A stretch of DNA of 64,000 bases from Cristatella mucedo (GCA_009760855.2 WPIO01000244.1:1-64000), one strand, 5' to 3'. Numbered from the stretch's first letter, positions 44,702 through 54,316 are shown. Numbers and translations: made by a program. The notes: a model not told the origin generated them from the sequence alone.

Positions 44702-45374
44702 TTAAGAATTAAAAAATGTCATTAATTGCTTTCCCTCCGAATCAACTGACCAAAATCTGCCTTCTGATTCAGTCTTAGTAAGATCTATTACGCAATAACC
44801 CAAAACGGTTTCTAGTGCAAGAGTTAACCCATTCTCTAAATTGTTTCTTATCAATATCTCCAACGTATGCATCACGAATATACTAAATGTCAGTTGTGTT
44901 TTGCTTAAAGATTACTATTAAATTTACATTGTTTCTAATTTCTCTCCTAGGTATATTAGTAAAGCCTTGAGCAAGGTAGAAAATGTTTAAACCCTTATGT
45001 CTTCATCGTGTGAAATAGTCTAGTATTTTACTCTGATCTTCAGTCATTAAATCATCAAGTACAACTACATTCTTGCAGTTCTTATACGAGTCTACTTCTG
45101 GCATAGCATCAATACCACCCACCCATGAGTAAGCTCTGTTTTCTTTTGTCATTGACATAAGTCCACGATACAACTTTTGGCCTAAACTTGAAGCAATAAT
45201 TGTACAACTGTCATAATTAACCATTCCATAAAATATCCAATTCATTATTAGTTGGGATTTACCTGAACCACTTGGACCTAAAACTAAAGCTCTTATCGGA
45301 ACATTTGGTAAAGGTTCTTTATGTCCAGTATCCACATCTTGACCAAAATTAAACGCCCTTACTCGAAGAGACAT
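44702..45374 (-). pseudogene. FtsK/HerA-type genome-packaging ATPase (broken)
   Basis: It would pump DNA into the capsid. The frame from 45374 carries the Walker A motif LGPSGSGKS and, 60 residues on, the Walker B strand NVVVLDDLM. TGA at 45003-45005 and TAG at 44883-44885 interrupt it, and a 1-nt shift near 44820 moves the C-terminus (GYCVIDLTKTESEGRFWSVD) to another frame ending at 44702. Between the stops lies FYLAQGFTNIPRREIRNN, the post-Walker B region with the arginine-containing helix. Total length (~224 codons) is typical for Polinton ATPases. Confidence 0.85.
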
Positions 45375-45408
45375 TTTTTCTACTAAAAAAAGTTTTTATA
45401 TTATAGAA

Positions 45409-45711
45409 ATGGAAATTTACTGATTGAAATGTAAGAAGCCAACAGATAGCATTCATGAGGAATACATCGAGATCGATAGTACAAAAGGTCTTAGGGGAAT
45501 GATTAAAGCAATTTGCGTGATTTGTGAAAGTAAAAAGTCAAAGTTTGTTAAGCTTAGATCTACTGGAGCTGGAGTTCTAGCTCATGGTAAAAAGTTAGGT
45601 ACAGGAATTTTAGCCCATGGAAAAAAGTTAGGTGCGAGTGTAGCGAGCGGAGTTCTAGCTCTTGGGAAAAAGTTAGGTACTGGAGTTCTAGCTCATGAAA
45701 AAGTTTAGTGG
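45409..45711 (+). pseudogene. DUF5679-like zinc-ribbon protein with LAHGKKLG repeats (nonsense at codon 5)
   Basis: The ATG at 45409 follows TATTATAGAA. Codon 5 is TGA (45421-45423) where the family normally has the first Cys; LKCKKPTDS and AICVICESKKSKFVK supply the remaining three ligands of a small zinc ribbon. The C-terminal half is four copies of a GVLAHGKKLGT-like unit (45550-45705), cationic and glycine-rich. Polinton proteins of this kind are often compared with adenovirus core protein X; that role is inferred. A TTG at 45424 could in principle restart translation. Confidence 0.65.
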
Positions 45712-45715
45712 TGAA

Positions 45716-46155
45716 ATGACTAAAGAAAGTATTCTTTCAGAACTAAGAAAAACTATCAACAGTTTAAAAAAAAAGTAAAAAGTACACCACTAACTGATCT
45801 CGAAATAAATAACTATGTGAAAGAATTAGATATAAAAAATTTCAGAGGTGTATTTGCAAGAGATGAATTAAGTTCTCCAAAAGAGAATGAGTGCCTTATT
45901 TGCAATACTGGTAAATCAGATCTAGCAATATATCACTGGGTAGCTCTTAAAAAAATTGGAGATTAATGTTTTTATTTTGATTTATTCGGTGCTCCTCCAA
46001 TGCCAGAAGTGATTAATTATTTCGGTGTTACACCAAGTTTTCAGACTTTTCAACTTGAAAAGTTTGATCAAACGGATTGTGGAATGAGGTGCTTAATCTT
46101 CCTTAAACTAATGGAATTTGTCGATTTTGGTACAGTCATGCAATTATTAATTTGA
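45716..46155 (+). pseudogene. Adenain-type cysteine protease (broken)
   Basis: The maturation protease that cleaves capsid precursors. The start at 45716 overlaps the end of the previous gene region. A 1-nt deletion in the A9 run at 45767-45775 shifts the frame. The shifted frame has NFRGVFARDELSS, the catalytic His in IYHWVALKK, and, after TAA at 45964-45966, the Asp of FYFDLFGAPP and the catalytic Cys in QTDCGMRC. The C-terminus ends at 46155. All three triad positions are present, so decay is by the two lesions rather than active-site loss. Confidence 0.85.
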
Positions 46156-46183
46156 ATTAAACAAAACATTTCCACTATATAGA

Positions 46184-46678
46184 ATGGAAAATCAAGAAAA
46201 GAAATTTGTAGTCCTCCAAAATTCTGCAGTTGTTGTTCCTAAAGGAAAGCCTGCACACGTTCAAGTTGAAGAAAAACTTCAAAAGATTCAAAACCTTAGC
46301 ACGTGGATGTATATAACAGAAGAATCACTTCCTTATATTCAAAATATTGTAGATAGATCGAGTGAACAATTAGAATTCAAGGGGTTTGATGCTAGTGCAA
46401 GGTCAACAATTAGAATTAGATTTGATTTTGGAAAGAAACCTAGTACTATGTTTGATGAGAATAATAAACAAATTAAAGTATCTAGTCCTGCAGACGTAAT
46501 TAAGAAACTAGGAAATGATTTTAGCATCACTGGAATTCTCGATGGTAGTTATGTTTCAAAAGAATATTATAATATTGAAGCAAGATTAAATATTAGACTA
46601 AAGATTGACCAAGTAAAAGTTTATGGTTCTCCAAAGAGATCAGTTTTTAATCCAGCAGAGTTTAAAAAAAATATATAA
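46184..46678 (+). CDS. Conserved Polinton protein, possible ssDNA-binding OB-fold (intact)
   Basis: An open 164-residue frame, start after CTATATAGA. Central strands STIRIRFDFGKKPSTMFDEN and DFSITGILDGSYVSKEYYN, then LNIRLKIDQVKVYG, have the alternation of an OB-fold single-stranded DNA-binding protein like those encoded beside protein-primed polymerases. No Cys or catalytic motif is visible. The assignment is by texture and context only. It converges with the PLA2 gene over 22 bp. Confidence 0.5.
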   Translation: MENQEKKFVVLQNSAVVVPKGKPAHVQVEEKLQKIQNLSTWMYITEESLPYIQNIVDRSSEQLEFKGFDASARSTIRIRFDFGKKPSTMFDENNKQIKVSSPADVIKKLGNDFSITGILDGSYVSKEYYNIEARLNIRLKIDQVKVYGSPKRSVFNPAEFKKNI

Positions 46679-46700
46679 TTAGTTTGCAAGTTAAATTTTT

Positions 46701-47467
46701 TTAGATCTTTTTCCGAGTTATATCAAGCATTCTATCAACGATTCCTCGAGCATAATTTTTTATCTTATTTAGGCTAGCAGGATTACTTACTTTATCTTTT
46801 AGAAAATCAGTAGCAAATGAATCGTTTAATCCACCAGCAAGGCCTCAACCTAATTTGCTTTTTGCTGCCATGACGGCTGCTACTGTCTTTGCATCTTCAC
46901 GTACATAATTTGGTTGACGAGGATCTAGCGCAATACGTGCAGCAGATTTGGCTAATACCAAGTCTGATAAGTTTCTCATTTGTTTTCTTTGAGGCTCAGG
47001 CATTGATGAAGTTTCGGTGTAGTCATGGTCGTGGATTAATCCACGTGCGTCAAGATCATTTACGCCTGTATAGCCTTCATCCATTCGCTGAGTGAATTTT
47101 GTTCCTGGGCCCACATATGAGTATTTTCCAGTATTGTTGAATGATCCGCCAGGTACATTCTCTGATTTAATGTCATTTGGTAGTTTCAGATGAAATTCCC
47201 TTCCACCAGACAGTTTATTTATGAAATCCACGATGCCCGAGCCAAGTCTTCTATTTTGTTTCAATTGCTTCAAACTTGGATTTAGTTGTAAGCCAGTGTT
47301 TTTTGATCTACACTTTTCTATTTTGATTAGTTGTGTTTTGTTACAAAGATTGGAACTGCGCCTGGTAGATCTTCTTTTTTTAGTCTGATTGAAATAGGCT
47401 TATCACTCTTATGTATAAGGTTTACTTGATGATCTGATAGGTTTAGTTTTGCCTCATGATATTCCAT
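46701..47467 (-). pseudogene. Phospholipase A2-like (parvovirus VP1u-type) virion protein (broken)
   Basis: It would breach endosomal membranes during entry. Start at 47467 after TATTATAGA. The first frame (LNLSDHQVNLIHKSD, IRLKKEDLPGAVPIF) shifts near 47340; the second holds LNPSLKQLKQNRRLGSGIV, a protease-type site KLSGG-R, the calcium-loop YVGPGT and the catalytic HDHDY (HDxxY) helix. TGA at 46845-46847 interrupts the frame, which continues to 46701. The order (N-terminal SD-Q/LPG domain, GSG, PLA2) is that of the Polinton/adintovirus PLA2 protein. Confidence 0.75.
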
Positions 47468-47521
47468 TCTATAATAAATTAAATTTTATTTAAAGACAAA
47501 TTAAACTATTATATATTAAAA

Positions 47522-48073
47522 ATGAATCAAGATCATATCTTTAGAGATCGAGTTATGCAACTTTTGGATTACAATCCAGATACTGGTAAATTCACTAATA
47601 AAACCAATCGTGGCGGAACTTTGCGGATTGGCAAAGAGGCTGGAAGAACAAGCAATGGTTATAGAAGAATAACAATTGATGGAAAGGAATATTGTTCTCA
47701 CCGTTTGGCGTTTTTGATAATCACAGGGAGAATGCATTTGCATGAAATTGATTATATCAGTTGTGATAAATTGGATAATAGATTTTCAAATTTGCGTGAA
47801 GGAACAGCTTCTGAAAATATGAGAAACAGGGGGAGACTAAGAAATAACAAAAGTGGATTTAGAAGAGTTACCTTCAATAAAAGACATAATAAAGGGAGAG
47901 CTTATATTTACATAGATTATAATAATATACATCTTGGTTATTTTAACAATCCTGTAGCTGCAACAGAAGCACGCGATCTCGCAGCAATACGTTTGCATCT
48001 AAGTTTCGCTAGACTCAATTTTAATTATAGTTTAACAGAAGATAACAAAATTGTTCGCCATACAGACTTTTAA
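47522..48073 (+). CDS. HNH endonuclease with AP2-like DNA-binding domain (intact frame, active-site change)
   Basis: 183 residues, start after TTATATATTAAAA. Residues ~15-75 (YNPDTGKFTNKTNRGG, NGYRRITIDGKEY, HRLAFLIITG) and EIDYISCDKLDNRFSNLREG make an HNH_3-type nuclease, followed by NNKSGFRRVTFNKR and IHLGYFNNPVAATEARDLAA, the AP2-like DNA-binding unit of phage homing endonucleases. The catalytic His expected in the D-H dipeptide is Tyr (DYIS), a one-base change, so cleavage is probably lost. Such genes usually move independently, so this is a likely late acquisition from a phage- or giant-virus-like source. Confidence 0.85.
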   Translation: MNQDHIFRDRVMQLLDYNPDTGKFTNKTNRGGTLRIGKEAGRTSNGYRRITIDGKEYCSHRLAFLIITGRMHLHEIDYISCDKLDNRFSNLREGTASENMRNRGRLRNNKSGFRRVTFNKRHNKGRAYIYIDYNNIHLGYFNNPVAATEARDLAAIRLHLSFARLNFNYSLTEDNKIVRHTDF

Positions 48074-48197
48074 TTTCGACATCTGGATTTTAATTCATCT
48101 CTTAGTTTTAGTAATTCTCTCTGTATTTCTTCTTATGTAATGTAATGTAATGTATCTCCGTCAGTAATTCCACAAAGTCATAAAGACCATGTGGGCG

Positions 48198-49580
48198 TTA
48201 CACAGGAGAGTTTTGTATAGCGCACTCACAGCCTAAGCGGCTTTCGGTACGCATTCGGTAGCCAACAGACTTCGTCTCACGCAACAAAGAGAAAGTGGGA
48301 AGCATAGCAGAGTTAGGAGAGCAGTTGAGGTAGTGAGTAGCATAGAAGTAGCAGTTCAGGACCGCGGAAAAAGATGTGCCACAGTCGGCAGTTGGAGAGT
48401 AGATGTCGTTGCGTAAGAATTGTGGAAGCGAGTTCCACAGTCTAGGACCTGCAGAGCTAAAGCTTCTGTCGCCAACTGTCTTTAAGTAGAGGAATGGGAC
48501 AGCTAATTTATTGTCCACACCGGACCTGAGGGTGCGAACAGGCTGAAACTGATGCAGCAGTTCGGCTAGGTATGAAGGAGCCAAGCCGTGGCGGGCCTTG
48601 TGGGTCAGCATAAGAACTTTGCTCCGTATTCTTTGCTCAACCGGCAACCATCCCAGCTCTTCCAGCAAAGGTGACACGTGCTCAAACCGCTGGGACTTGA
48701 AGACCAGCCTTGCAGCCATATTCATAGTCCGCTGTAGTGGCATAATAGCTTTCTTTGGTAGCCCAGCCAAAAGGGAATTACAATAATCAAGCCGAGACAG
48801 AACTAAAGAGCTAGTTACATTTTTTACAAGCCACTGTGGGAGACAGCTTCTAATCTTGGATAGGGATCGGATGTGATGGCTAGCTGTAGAGGCACTCTTC
48901 TGAATGAAGCTTTTGAAATTGAGGCAGCTGTTGAACACGACACCTAGATTACGAGCACGTGGTGAAGGTCGCACAATAGCATCACCTATTAGAAGAGCAA
49001 AGCCTTTTAATCCAGTCACACGCCTAGGGTGTACTATGAGAAGCAGTTCGGTTTTATCGTAATTTAATTTCAGGAAGTTTTCCGACATCCAGGATCGAAT
49101 ATCGGCAAGGCAAGCATTCAGTTTCTCAGTTGCTGCAGCAGATTCCGACGGTTTAAATGACAAATACAACTGAGTATCGTCAGCATAGAAGTGATATCCT
49201 ATTCCATGGGCCTTAATCACTTTTCCCAGAGGTTGCGTATAAATGGAGAACAGCAAGGAACCAAGTACAGACCCTTGAGGGACTCCACAGGTGACCCTTC
49301 TCATGTCTGAGACCTGACCCCCACACGACACGGATTGAACACGATCAGACAAGTATGATTTAAACCATGCCAGTGCTTCGTCTGCCAGACCGATCGTTGT
49401 TCTCAGTCGTTCAAGCAGAACTTCGTGATCAATGGTGTCGAAGGCAGCAGACAGGTCTAGCAGAGCTAAGGCAGTGACATTCCCGTCGTCGTTGCCACCT
49501 AGAATGTCATTGTTAACACGGAGGAGAGCAGTTTCAGTAGAGTGCTGCCTCTTGAAACCTGATTGAAATGTTTCTGACAT
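48198..49580 (-). CDS. LINE A reverse transcriptase segment
   Basis: 460 open codons from RT domain 2a through YADD to the thumb and C-terminus ([21 protein letters not shown]). It differs from the 19749-21197 copy by scattered substitutions. In-frame stops just upstream (49608, 49701) replace Gln and Lys codons of that copy. Confidence 0.9.
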   Translation of the reverse strand: MSETFQSGFKRQHSTETALLRVNNDILGGNDDGNVTALALLDLSAAFDTIDHEVLLERLRTTIGLADEALAWFKSYLSDRVQSVSCGGQVSDMRRVTCGVPQGSVLGSLLFSIYTQPLGKVIKAHGIGYHFYADDTQLYLSFKPSESAAATEKLNACLADIRSWMSENFLKLNYDKTELLLIVHPRRVTGLKGFALLIGDAIVRPSPRARNLGVVFNSCLNFKSFIQKSASTASHHIRSLSKIRSCLPQWLVKNVTSSLVLSRLDYCNSLLAGLPKKAIMPLQRTMNMAARLVFKSQRFEHVSPLLEELGWLPVEQRIRSKVLMLTHKARHGLAPSYLAELLHQFQPVRTLRSGVDNKLAVPFLYLKTVGDRSFSSAGPRLWNSLPQFLRNDIYSPTADCGTSFSAVLNCYFYATHYLNCSPNSAMLPTFSLLRETKSVGYRMRTESRLGCECAIQNSPV

Positions 49581-50057
49581 TCCATTATTTTCAATATGTT
49601 CAACTAGCTACTTAGCAACAATTTTTTCAAGAATCTTTGATAAGAACGGAAGAAGGGAAACTGGATGATAGTTTGCTAGGACCTCTGTGTCTAGTCCAGG
49701 CTATTTAAGAATAGGTCTAACGATTGCCGATTTGAAGGACTTGGGGACGACCCCTTTTCCCAAAGAAACATTAAAAATCTTGGTTATGGCAGGGCTAAGT
49801 TGGTCTGCAAGTGAAGACCACAGAGATGAAGGTATAGGGTCTTCAGGAGACGAGCTCTTTTTGCTAGACCTTATTAAGGCAGCCACATCACAGGCAGATA
49901 CATCAGAGAATCTTTTAAGAAAGGTCACAGGTTGAGGAACGGCGATTGCTTTGGTCGGAAGGGGCTTAATGGAGGCACGAATGTGCACAATTTTAGTTTC
50001 CAGTAAATGGTTTACTGTCTTATAAATCTGTTTTGCGTGCGACTGGCAGGAATTCAG

Positions 50058-51446
50058 TTATCTAATGAAAAAAGAAGCCCTGGCTTTTTTAAGCTTTCGT
50101 GTGTAAACACAAAGGAAGTCTTTAAAATTGACTAGGTCTGCCTCAGACCCCGAATTCTTGAAACGACGTTCCAGCCTGCGCTTAACACGCCGCATCTTAA
50201 GGAGTTTTTTTGTAAATTGAAAGGAATCTCGACGACTTTGAACACGGATAGAGCGAACGGGAGCATGCTTGTCAAGAGCACTCCTGAGTGTCATGTTCAT
50301 CGCATCTGTGAAGGTATTGAGGCTGCCGGTCGAGTCTGAATGCAGATCAATGCCTGCATCACAAACAGATTTCAAAAACTTGTCCATGTCAATGCTTTGT
50401 AAGTTACATAGTTTGGCAAATTCGACATTGCCCTGCACATACGAGGGAGCAGGAACAGTAAACGAGACCGAACAATGATCTGAGAGGGTCAGTGGGCACA
50501 CCACAAAGTCAGTGGGGAGGACATCTTTAATGATCACGAGATCTAGAATGTGGCCACCGACGTGGGTGCTATGATTAACGTGTTGTGCCAAACCAAGATT
50601 CTCCAGACAGTTAAGAAATGAGCGGACCTGGCTGTTGCTAGGGTTGTCAACGTGAATATCGAAGTCTCCTACAATCAGTAGCGGCATGTCACACACAAAT
50701 ATTTTAGCGAGGAACTCTGAAAACTCCTCTATAAACAAGTTTAGACAGCCAGAAGGAGGCCGGTATATCACAACGGTGAGAGGCTTTGTCTTTGATGAAG
50801 ACCTGATAGCAACCGATTCAAACGATGACCCATGCGAGAAACTGCACATTTTATAGCCAAACGATTCACGAACAACAATTGCAACCCCGCCACCAACCTT
50901 GTCAGAACGCATGGACTGATAGAATGAGAACTCGGGTGGAGTGGTCTCAGAAATACAGCTACTGGAACAAGGAGTCATCCAAGTTTCGGTAAGCAGAAAT
51001 GCATCTAGTTTCTCCTGGACCACCAGAACTTGGATAAGTAACCCCTTGGTTTTTAGCAAGCGGACATTTAATAGGCGGAATTTAAGAGGCTGTCCAACAA
51101 ATGGGCGACGGTGATGAAGTGGCTCGTATTCTCTACCGTTTGCGTCCGGCCCGGCGGACGCTGGCTCTTCGAATTTGAATTGGACCTTGGTAACGGCCGT
51201 GGGACGACGTTTCACAACGTGCTGGGCTACAGCGGGTGGGCTACTACCGCAACAAGTACTATTTAGCGCTTTAAACTTACGAGTCGTAGGTTTGATAGCC
51301 GAGCTGTTGATGGGGCGAACGCAGGATGCAGGTAGGTTCTCACTGACCCGCCGGAGAAGGCCCGCCGGTAGGTATCGACTAATGGCGACATCGCATCTTA
51401 TGCTAAGCAGGTCCTGTTTTGTGTAGCATATCCGAGGACAGCTCAT
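50058..51446 (-). CDS. LINE A endonuclease segment
   Basis: 462 codons: a basic Ser/Pro-rich N-terminal region, then the apurinic-type endonuclease that nicks target DNA. Acidic metal ligands are seen in TETW and GDFD and the general base in SDH. It stops at 50058-50060 but the same frame continues into the RT, so the stop is a mutation or a lost readthrough. Confidence 0.85.
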   Translation of the reverse strand: MSCPRICYTKQDLLSIRCDVAISRYLPAGLLRRVSENLPASCVRPINSSAIKPTTRKFKALNSTCCGSSPPAVAQHVVKRRPTAVTKVQFKFEEPASAGPDANGREYEPLHHRRPFVGQPLKFRLLNVRLLKTKGLLIQVLVVQEKLDAFLLTETWMTPCSSSCISETTPPEFSFYQSMRSDKVGGGVAIVVRESFGYKMCSFSHGSSFESVAIRSSSKTKPLTVVIYRPPSGCLNLFIEEFSEFLAKIFVCDMPLLIVGDFDIHVDNPSNSQVRSFLNCLENLGLAQHVNHSTHVGGHILDLVIIKDVLPTDFVVCPLTLSDHCSVSFTVPAPSYVQGNVEFAKLCNLQSIDMDKFLKSVCDAGIDLHSDSTGSLNTFTDAMNMTLRSALDKHAPVRSIRVQSRRDSFQFTKKLLKMRRVKRRLERRFKNSGSEADLVNFKDFLCVYTRKLKKARASFFIR

Positions 51447-52573
51447 AAATAGTCACAGCGAAGATAGCAGCGGAATACCCGAAGGTATTACGGAGAAATC
51501 AAGTAAAGGTCCACACCACGCTAGGAGTCGCCCGAGGCCGCTCCTTAGCGCGGGGAGGATTACCTTTCGCAAACAGATTTGCTAGTAGCATTGCACTCTC
51601 TGCTTGATAATTGCAGGTCTTTTTCCCTCCAATTGTACTACTTTCTACTTTTTGTATGTCTTCTTTTCATTTATCTGAATAAATTACTCCAGAAACCTCA
51701 ACTAACTGTTTTCCAGTTTTAAGGTAATCTAATCTGTTATTTACCTCTGAGCTTTGCACTTTGTCACTCAAATCAATATCAATGTTTTTATCAAGTAATT
51801 CTATCATATTTTTTATGTCTGTAATTGCATTCTTCAGTCTTTCACTTTGTAAACTCAAAGCACTCATTCGTTCTTAACGGGTATCCATTTTGGGGGCTTT
51901 TGCAGTATACATTGTTGAATCAGTAATCTTCTTAATCAATCCTGCAACAGTTACAGCTATTGAAACACCTAAGCCGACTGTTCCAATGATAGAAGCTATA
52001 ATTGCTATGATTGCTGGAATTGCAGGCAAAAATCCTCCTGATCTTACTTCAAGAAAGTTCTTACTCCAAGCTTTTGAATCTAATTGTGAAGCATCCCAAG
52101 ATATTTCCTCTCCAAATGTCTCTGAAAGAAATCTACTAGGATCTAAGTACCAATCAGATTTAGCTTTTTCTGCTTCTAGCAAAATCTCGTTTATGTAATA
52201 GCCAACCTCTAATGATGCTACCATTTTTGACAGTCTTTTTTATCTGCAATTGTTTTCCAAAAGACTGCCATATTTTCCTGAAGCAATATCATCTACAATC
52301 TCTTTTATGAATAATCCTAAATCTACAATTCCTGTTATTCCTGATAGAAATCCACCAAGTGTTTTTGTAGCAGTTCCAATTACTTTGAATGACTGCAAAA
52401 CATTTGGAACAATTGTTGCAATCCTATATTGCAATCCTCCTGGCTCACAGACTTAGCTTTAATGCAATTTTTGGAGCTACTTTTATTATTGCTTTTGACC
52501 CAAGCTCAGTTGCTGTTGTTGTTCCTGATAATACTTCTTTTGTTGTATCTAAGCCAGATTTTATTTTTTCCAT

Positions 52574-52583
52574 ATATATAAGA
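52574..52583. promoter_or_regulatory. Shared divergent start-proximal motif ATATATAAGA
   Basis: The ten bases separating the divergent ATGs of the membrane protein (52573, minus) and fibre 2 (52584, plus). It has the same arrangement as at 37472-37480. Confidence 0.65.
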
Positions 52584-53390
52584 ATGGATAATATTACTAA
52601 GATTAATAGTAATATTTTTAGCGACCTTAATGCTAATGGAAATGGTATTACAAATCTTGGTTTTCCAGTAAATGATGGAGATGCAATAAGATTAGATTAT
52701 GCTCTCAATTCAGACTTTTTTAATACTGTAGCAACTAATGTTTCAGGAGAAATAGCTTCTGTTTCTAACTTATCTGACTTACTTCCAAAGAATAGCGCAA
52801 AAATGTTATCCCAGTTGAACTGTAAAAATGTTACTGGTATATCTGGAAGATCTTCTGACGGAACTGTCTATCAAGATTCTAGGCCTTTCAAAGTAATAAA
52901 CTATGGATTATTAAAAAGTATGTCTCAAGTTTTTAATGGAAACTCTAATAGTACTCTTAATCTAGGATCAAACAGAATTAACTCTTTAAAAAATTCAGAT
53001 GTTGTAACAAAGCAATCTGTTGATTCTTATAAATGTTCTACTTTGTATTTAAGGCTTGCTGGTTTTACAAGTGCTTTAACTATTGTTCCATTAAACATAT
53101 TTAATATTGATGTAAATGGAACAGGAACAGAAAGTTCTACATCAAAAACAACTCCTGCAGATATTGCGGTTTTTAATCAACAAGGTCAAGTTGTAGGCTA
53201 TGCAACACCTTATAAAACTTTTGTTGCTGGTCCAGTAGCAAACTTTCAAACAGTATCCAATATTCTTTGGTGTTCTAATACTACTGGAACGTTTTTAGAG
53301 TTAACTAGTGACAACACTTATGGTATATCTGGCACTCTTCTTTTAGTTGTAAATATTGATGGAACCTGCACATATATGATAGATAATTGA
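52584..53390 (+). CDS. Phage-tail-fibre-like protein 2 (intact)
   Basis: Start at 52584 chosen by the motif; an upstream extension of the frame lies in the opposite gene. About 268 residues. The shaft units are FSDLNANGNGITNLGFPVND-GDAIRLDYA, LNCKNVTGI-type, and LNLGSNRINSLKNSDVVTKQSVD. A C-terminal beta-rich head follows, with two Cys (WCSNTTGTFLEL, DGTCTYMID). It is expected to be a trimeric receptor-binding fibre. It is open, unlike its three paralogues. Confidence 0.75.
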   Translation: MDNITKINSNIFSDLNANGNGITNLGFPVNDGDAIRLDYALNSDFFNTVATNVSGEIASVSNLSDLLPKNSAKMLSQLNCKNVTGISGRSSDGTVYQDSRPFKVINYGLLKSMSQVFNGNSNSTLNLGSNRINSLKNSDVVTKQSVDSYKCSTLYLRLAGFTSALTIVPLNIFNIDVNGTGTESSTSKTTPADIAVFNQQGQVVGYATPYKTFVAGPVANFQTVSNILWCSNTTGTFLELTSDNTYGISGTLLLVVNIDGTCTYMIDN

Positions 53391-53442
53391 AGAGTTGCAA
53401 GTAATATTACATATATTGATTTTGTTATTACTATTGTATAGA

Positions 53443-54276
53443 ATGTCGCTTGGATATCGTAGAAAAGGATCTAGCCAAAAAAATTATATTCGTAAGACTG
53501 GAGATATTATGAATGGGTCTTTAAATATGAATCAAAATGTAATAAAAAATCTTGGAGAGCCTGCTGACTCTACAGATGCTGTAAACGGAAAGTATATAGA
53601 TACAAACATTGTAACAAAAGTATCTAGAGGTACGACTGCTGATGGAGATCTTGATATGAATAATCATCGAGTGATAGATTTTGCTAATCCTGTTAATCCA
53701 AGTGATGCTGCTACAAAAGACTAAGTAGATACTAAAATATCAAAAGATGGCGGATATGTTAATGGAGATTTATTTGTAGAAGGAAAATTAAATATTGTTA
53801 ATGCAGCAACACCAGCATTAGCAACTAATGTTGCAACTGTTGCATATATGGATGCTAATTATGTAAAATATAATGATGCAAGAATGAATGGTCCTTTGAA
53901 TATGAATAATAATCCAATAATTATACAAAATGCTCCTGTAAATCCAAATGATGGAGTAAATCTTGGCTATCTTCGAGGAATAAGAGGAAATGTTACAGCT
54001 GTATATTTTATAGGAATAATGGATGGATCATTGACAACACAAATATATGGCAGAACAGTTGGCGGTAGATCGGCTACTAACAATAACAACATTGTGATTC
54101 AAAGAGGTTTATTTGTTATTGGAGTGACGTATGAAGTTTCTGGAGTAACAAAAGTACTTATGCCTCCACCATCAACACTAACAACGCAAGCTGATCAATT
54201 GTATGGTAGTTATATTTTAAATTCATGTAGAAAAATAGTTGCTAGTTCTACTTTATATCTGGGTCAAGTTTGTTAG
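53443..54276 (+). pseudogene. Phage-tail-fibre-like protein 3 (one nonsense codon)
   Basis: The ATG at 53443 follows TTGTATAGA. Shaft units MNGSLNMNQNVIKNLGEPAD-DAVNGKYID, GDLDMNNHRVIDFANPVNPSDAATKD and GPLNMNNNPIIIQNAPVNPNDGVNLGYL repeat about every 35-45 residues. TAA at 53722-53724 sits where the repeat consensus has the Tyr of K-x-Y-V-D. The frame continues to 54276 with a head domain (VYFIGIMDGSLTTQIYGR). Confidence 0.78.
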
Positions 54277-54316
54277 ATAAAGAAATAAATGTTACTGTTT
54301 ATATAGCAATAGCATA

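Larger units (their letters stand above)
48134..51570 (-). mobile_element. LINE A, near full-length CR1/L2-like retrotransposon inside the Polinton
   Basis: One reading frame from 51446 to 48198 encodes an APE-type endonuclease (LTETWMTP, GGGVAIVV, YRPPSG, GDFDIHVD, LDLVII, LSDHCSV) and an RT ([45 protein letters not shown]). Only three stops interrupt it: 50058-50060, 49701-49703 and 49608-49610. The normally GDFN motif is GDFD. The 3' end is a short (GTAAT)n tail (TGTAATGTAATGTAATG, 48138-48154). The GC-rich 5' UTR ends near 51560-51570. I could not find a clear target duplication. Confidence 0.93.
48070..52573 (-). pseudogene. Multi-helix membrane-associated protein interrupted by LINE A
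   Basis: Family not recognised. The start at 52573 faces the fibre 2 start across 10 bp. The frame encounters TGA 52445-52447, a shift near 52440, TAA 52240-52242, TAA 51874-51876 and TGA 51667-51669, all consistent with one gene. Visible parts: TATELGSKAIIKVAPKI, a hydrophobic TLGGFLSGITGIVDLGLFI, an acidic region (WYLDPSRFLSETFGEEISWD), a strong membrane segment (IPAIIAIIASIIGTVGLGVS) and a C-terminal helical region (ERLKNAITDIKNMIELLDKN). At ~51570 the LINE begins. The remaining C-terminus (EEIQRELLKLRDELKSR) lies beyond it, ending at 48070. Confidence 0.55.

Noticed and set aside
39582-45374. Alternative genetic code (stop reassignment) in the Polinton
   Set aside because: TGA, TAA and TAG all occur as interruptions, frameshifts are also frequent, and several genes use normal stops at expected ends. 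Pseudogenisation explains the pattern better.
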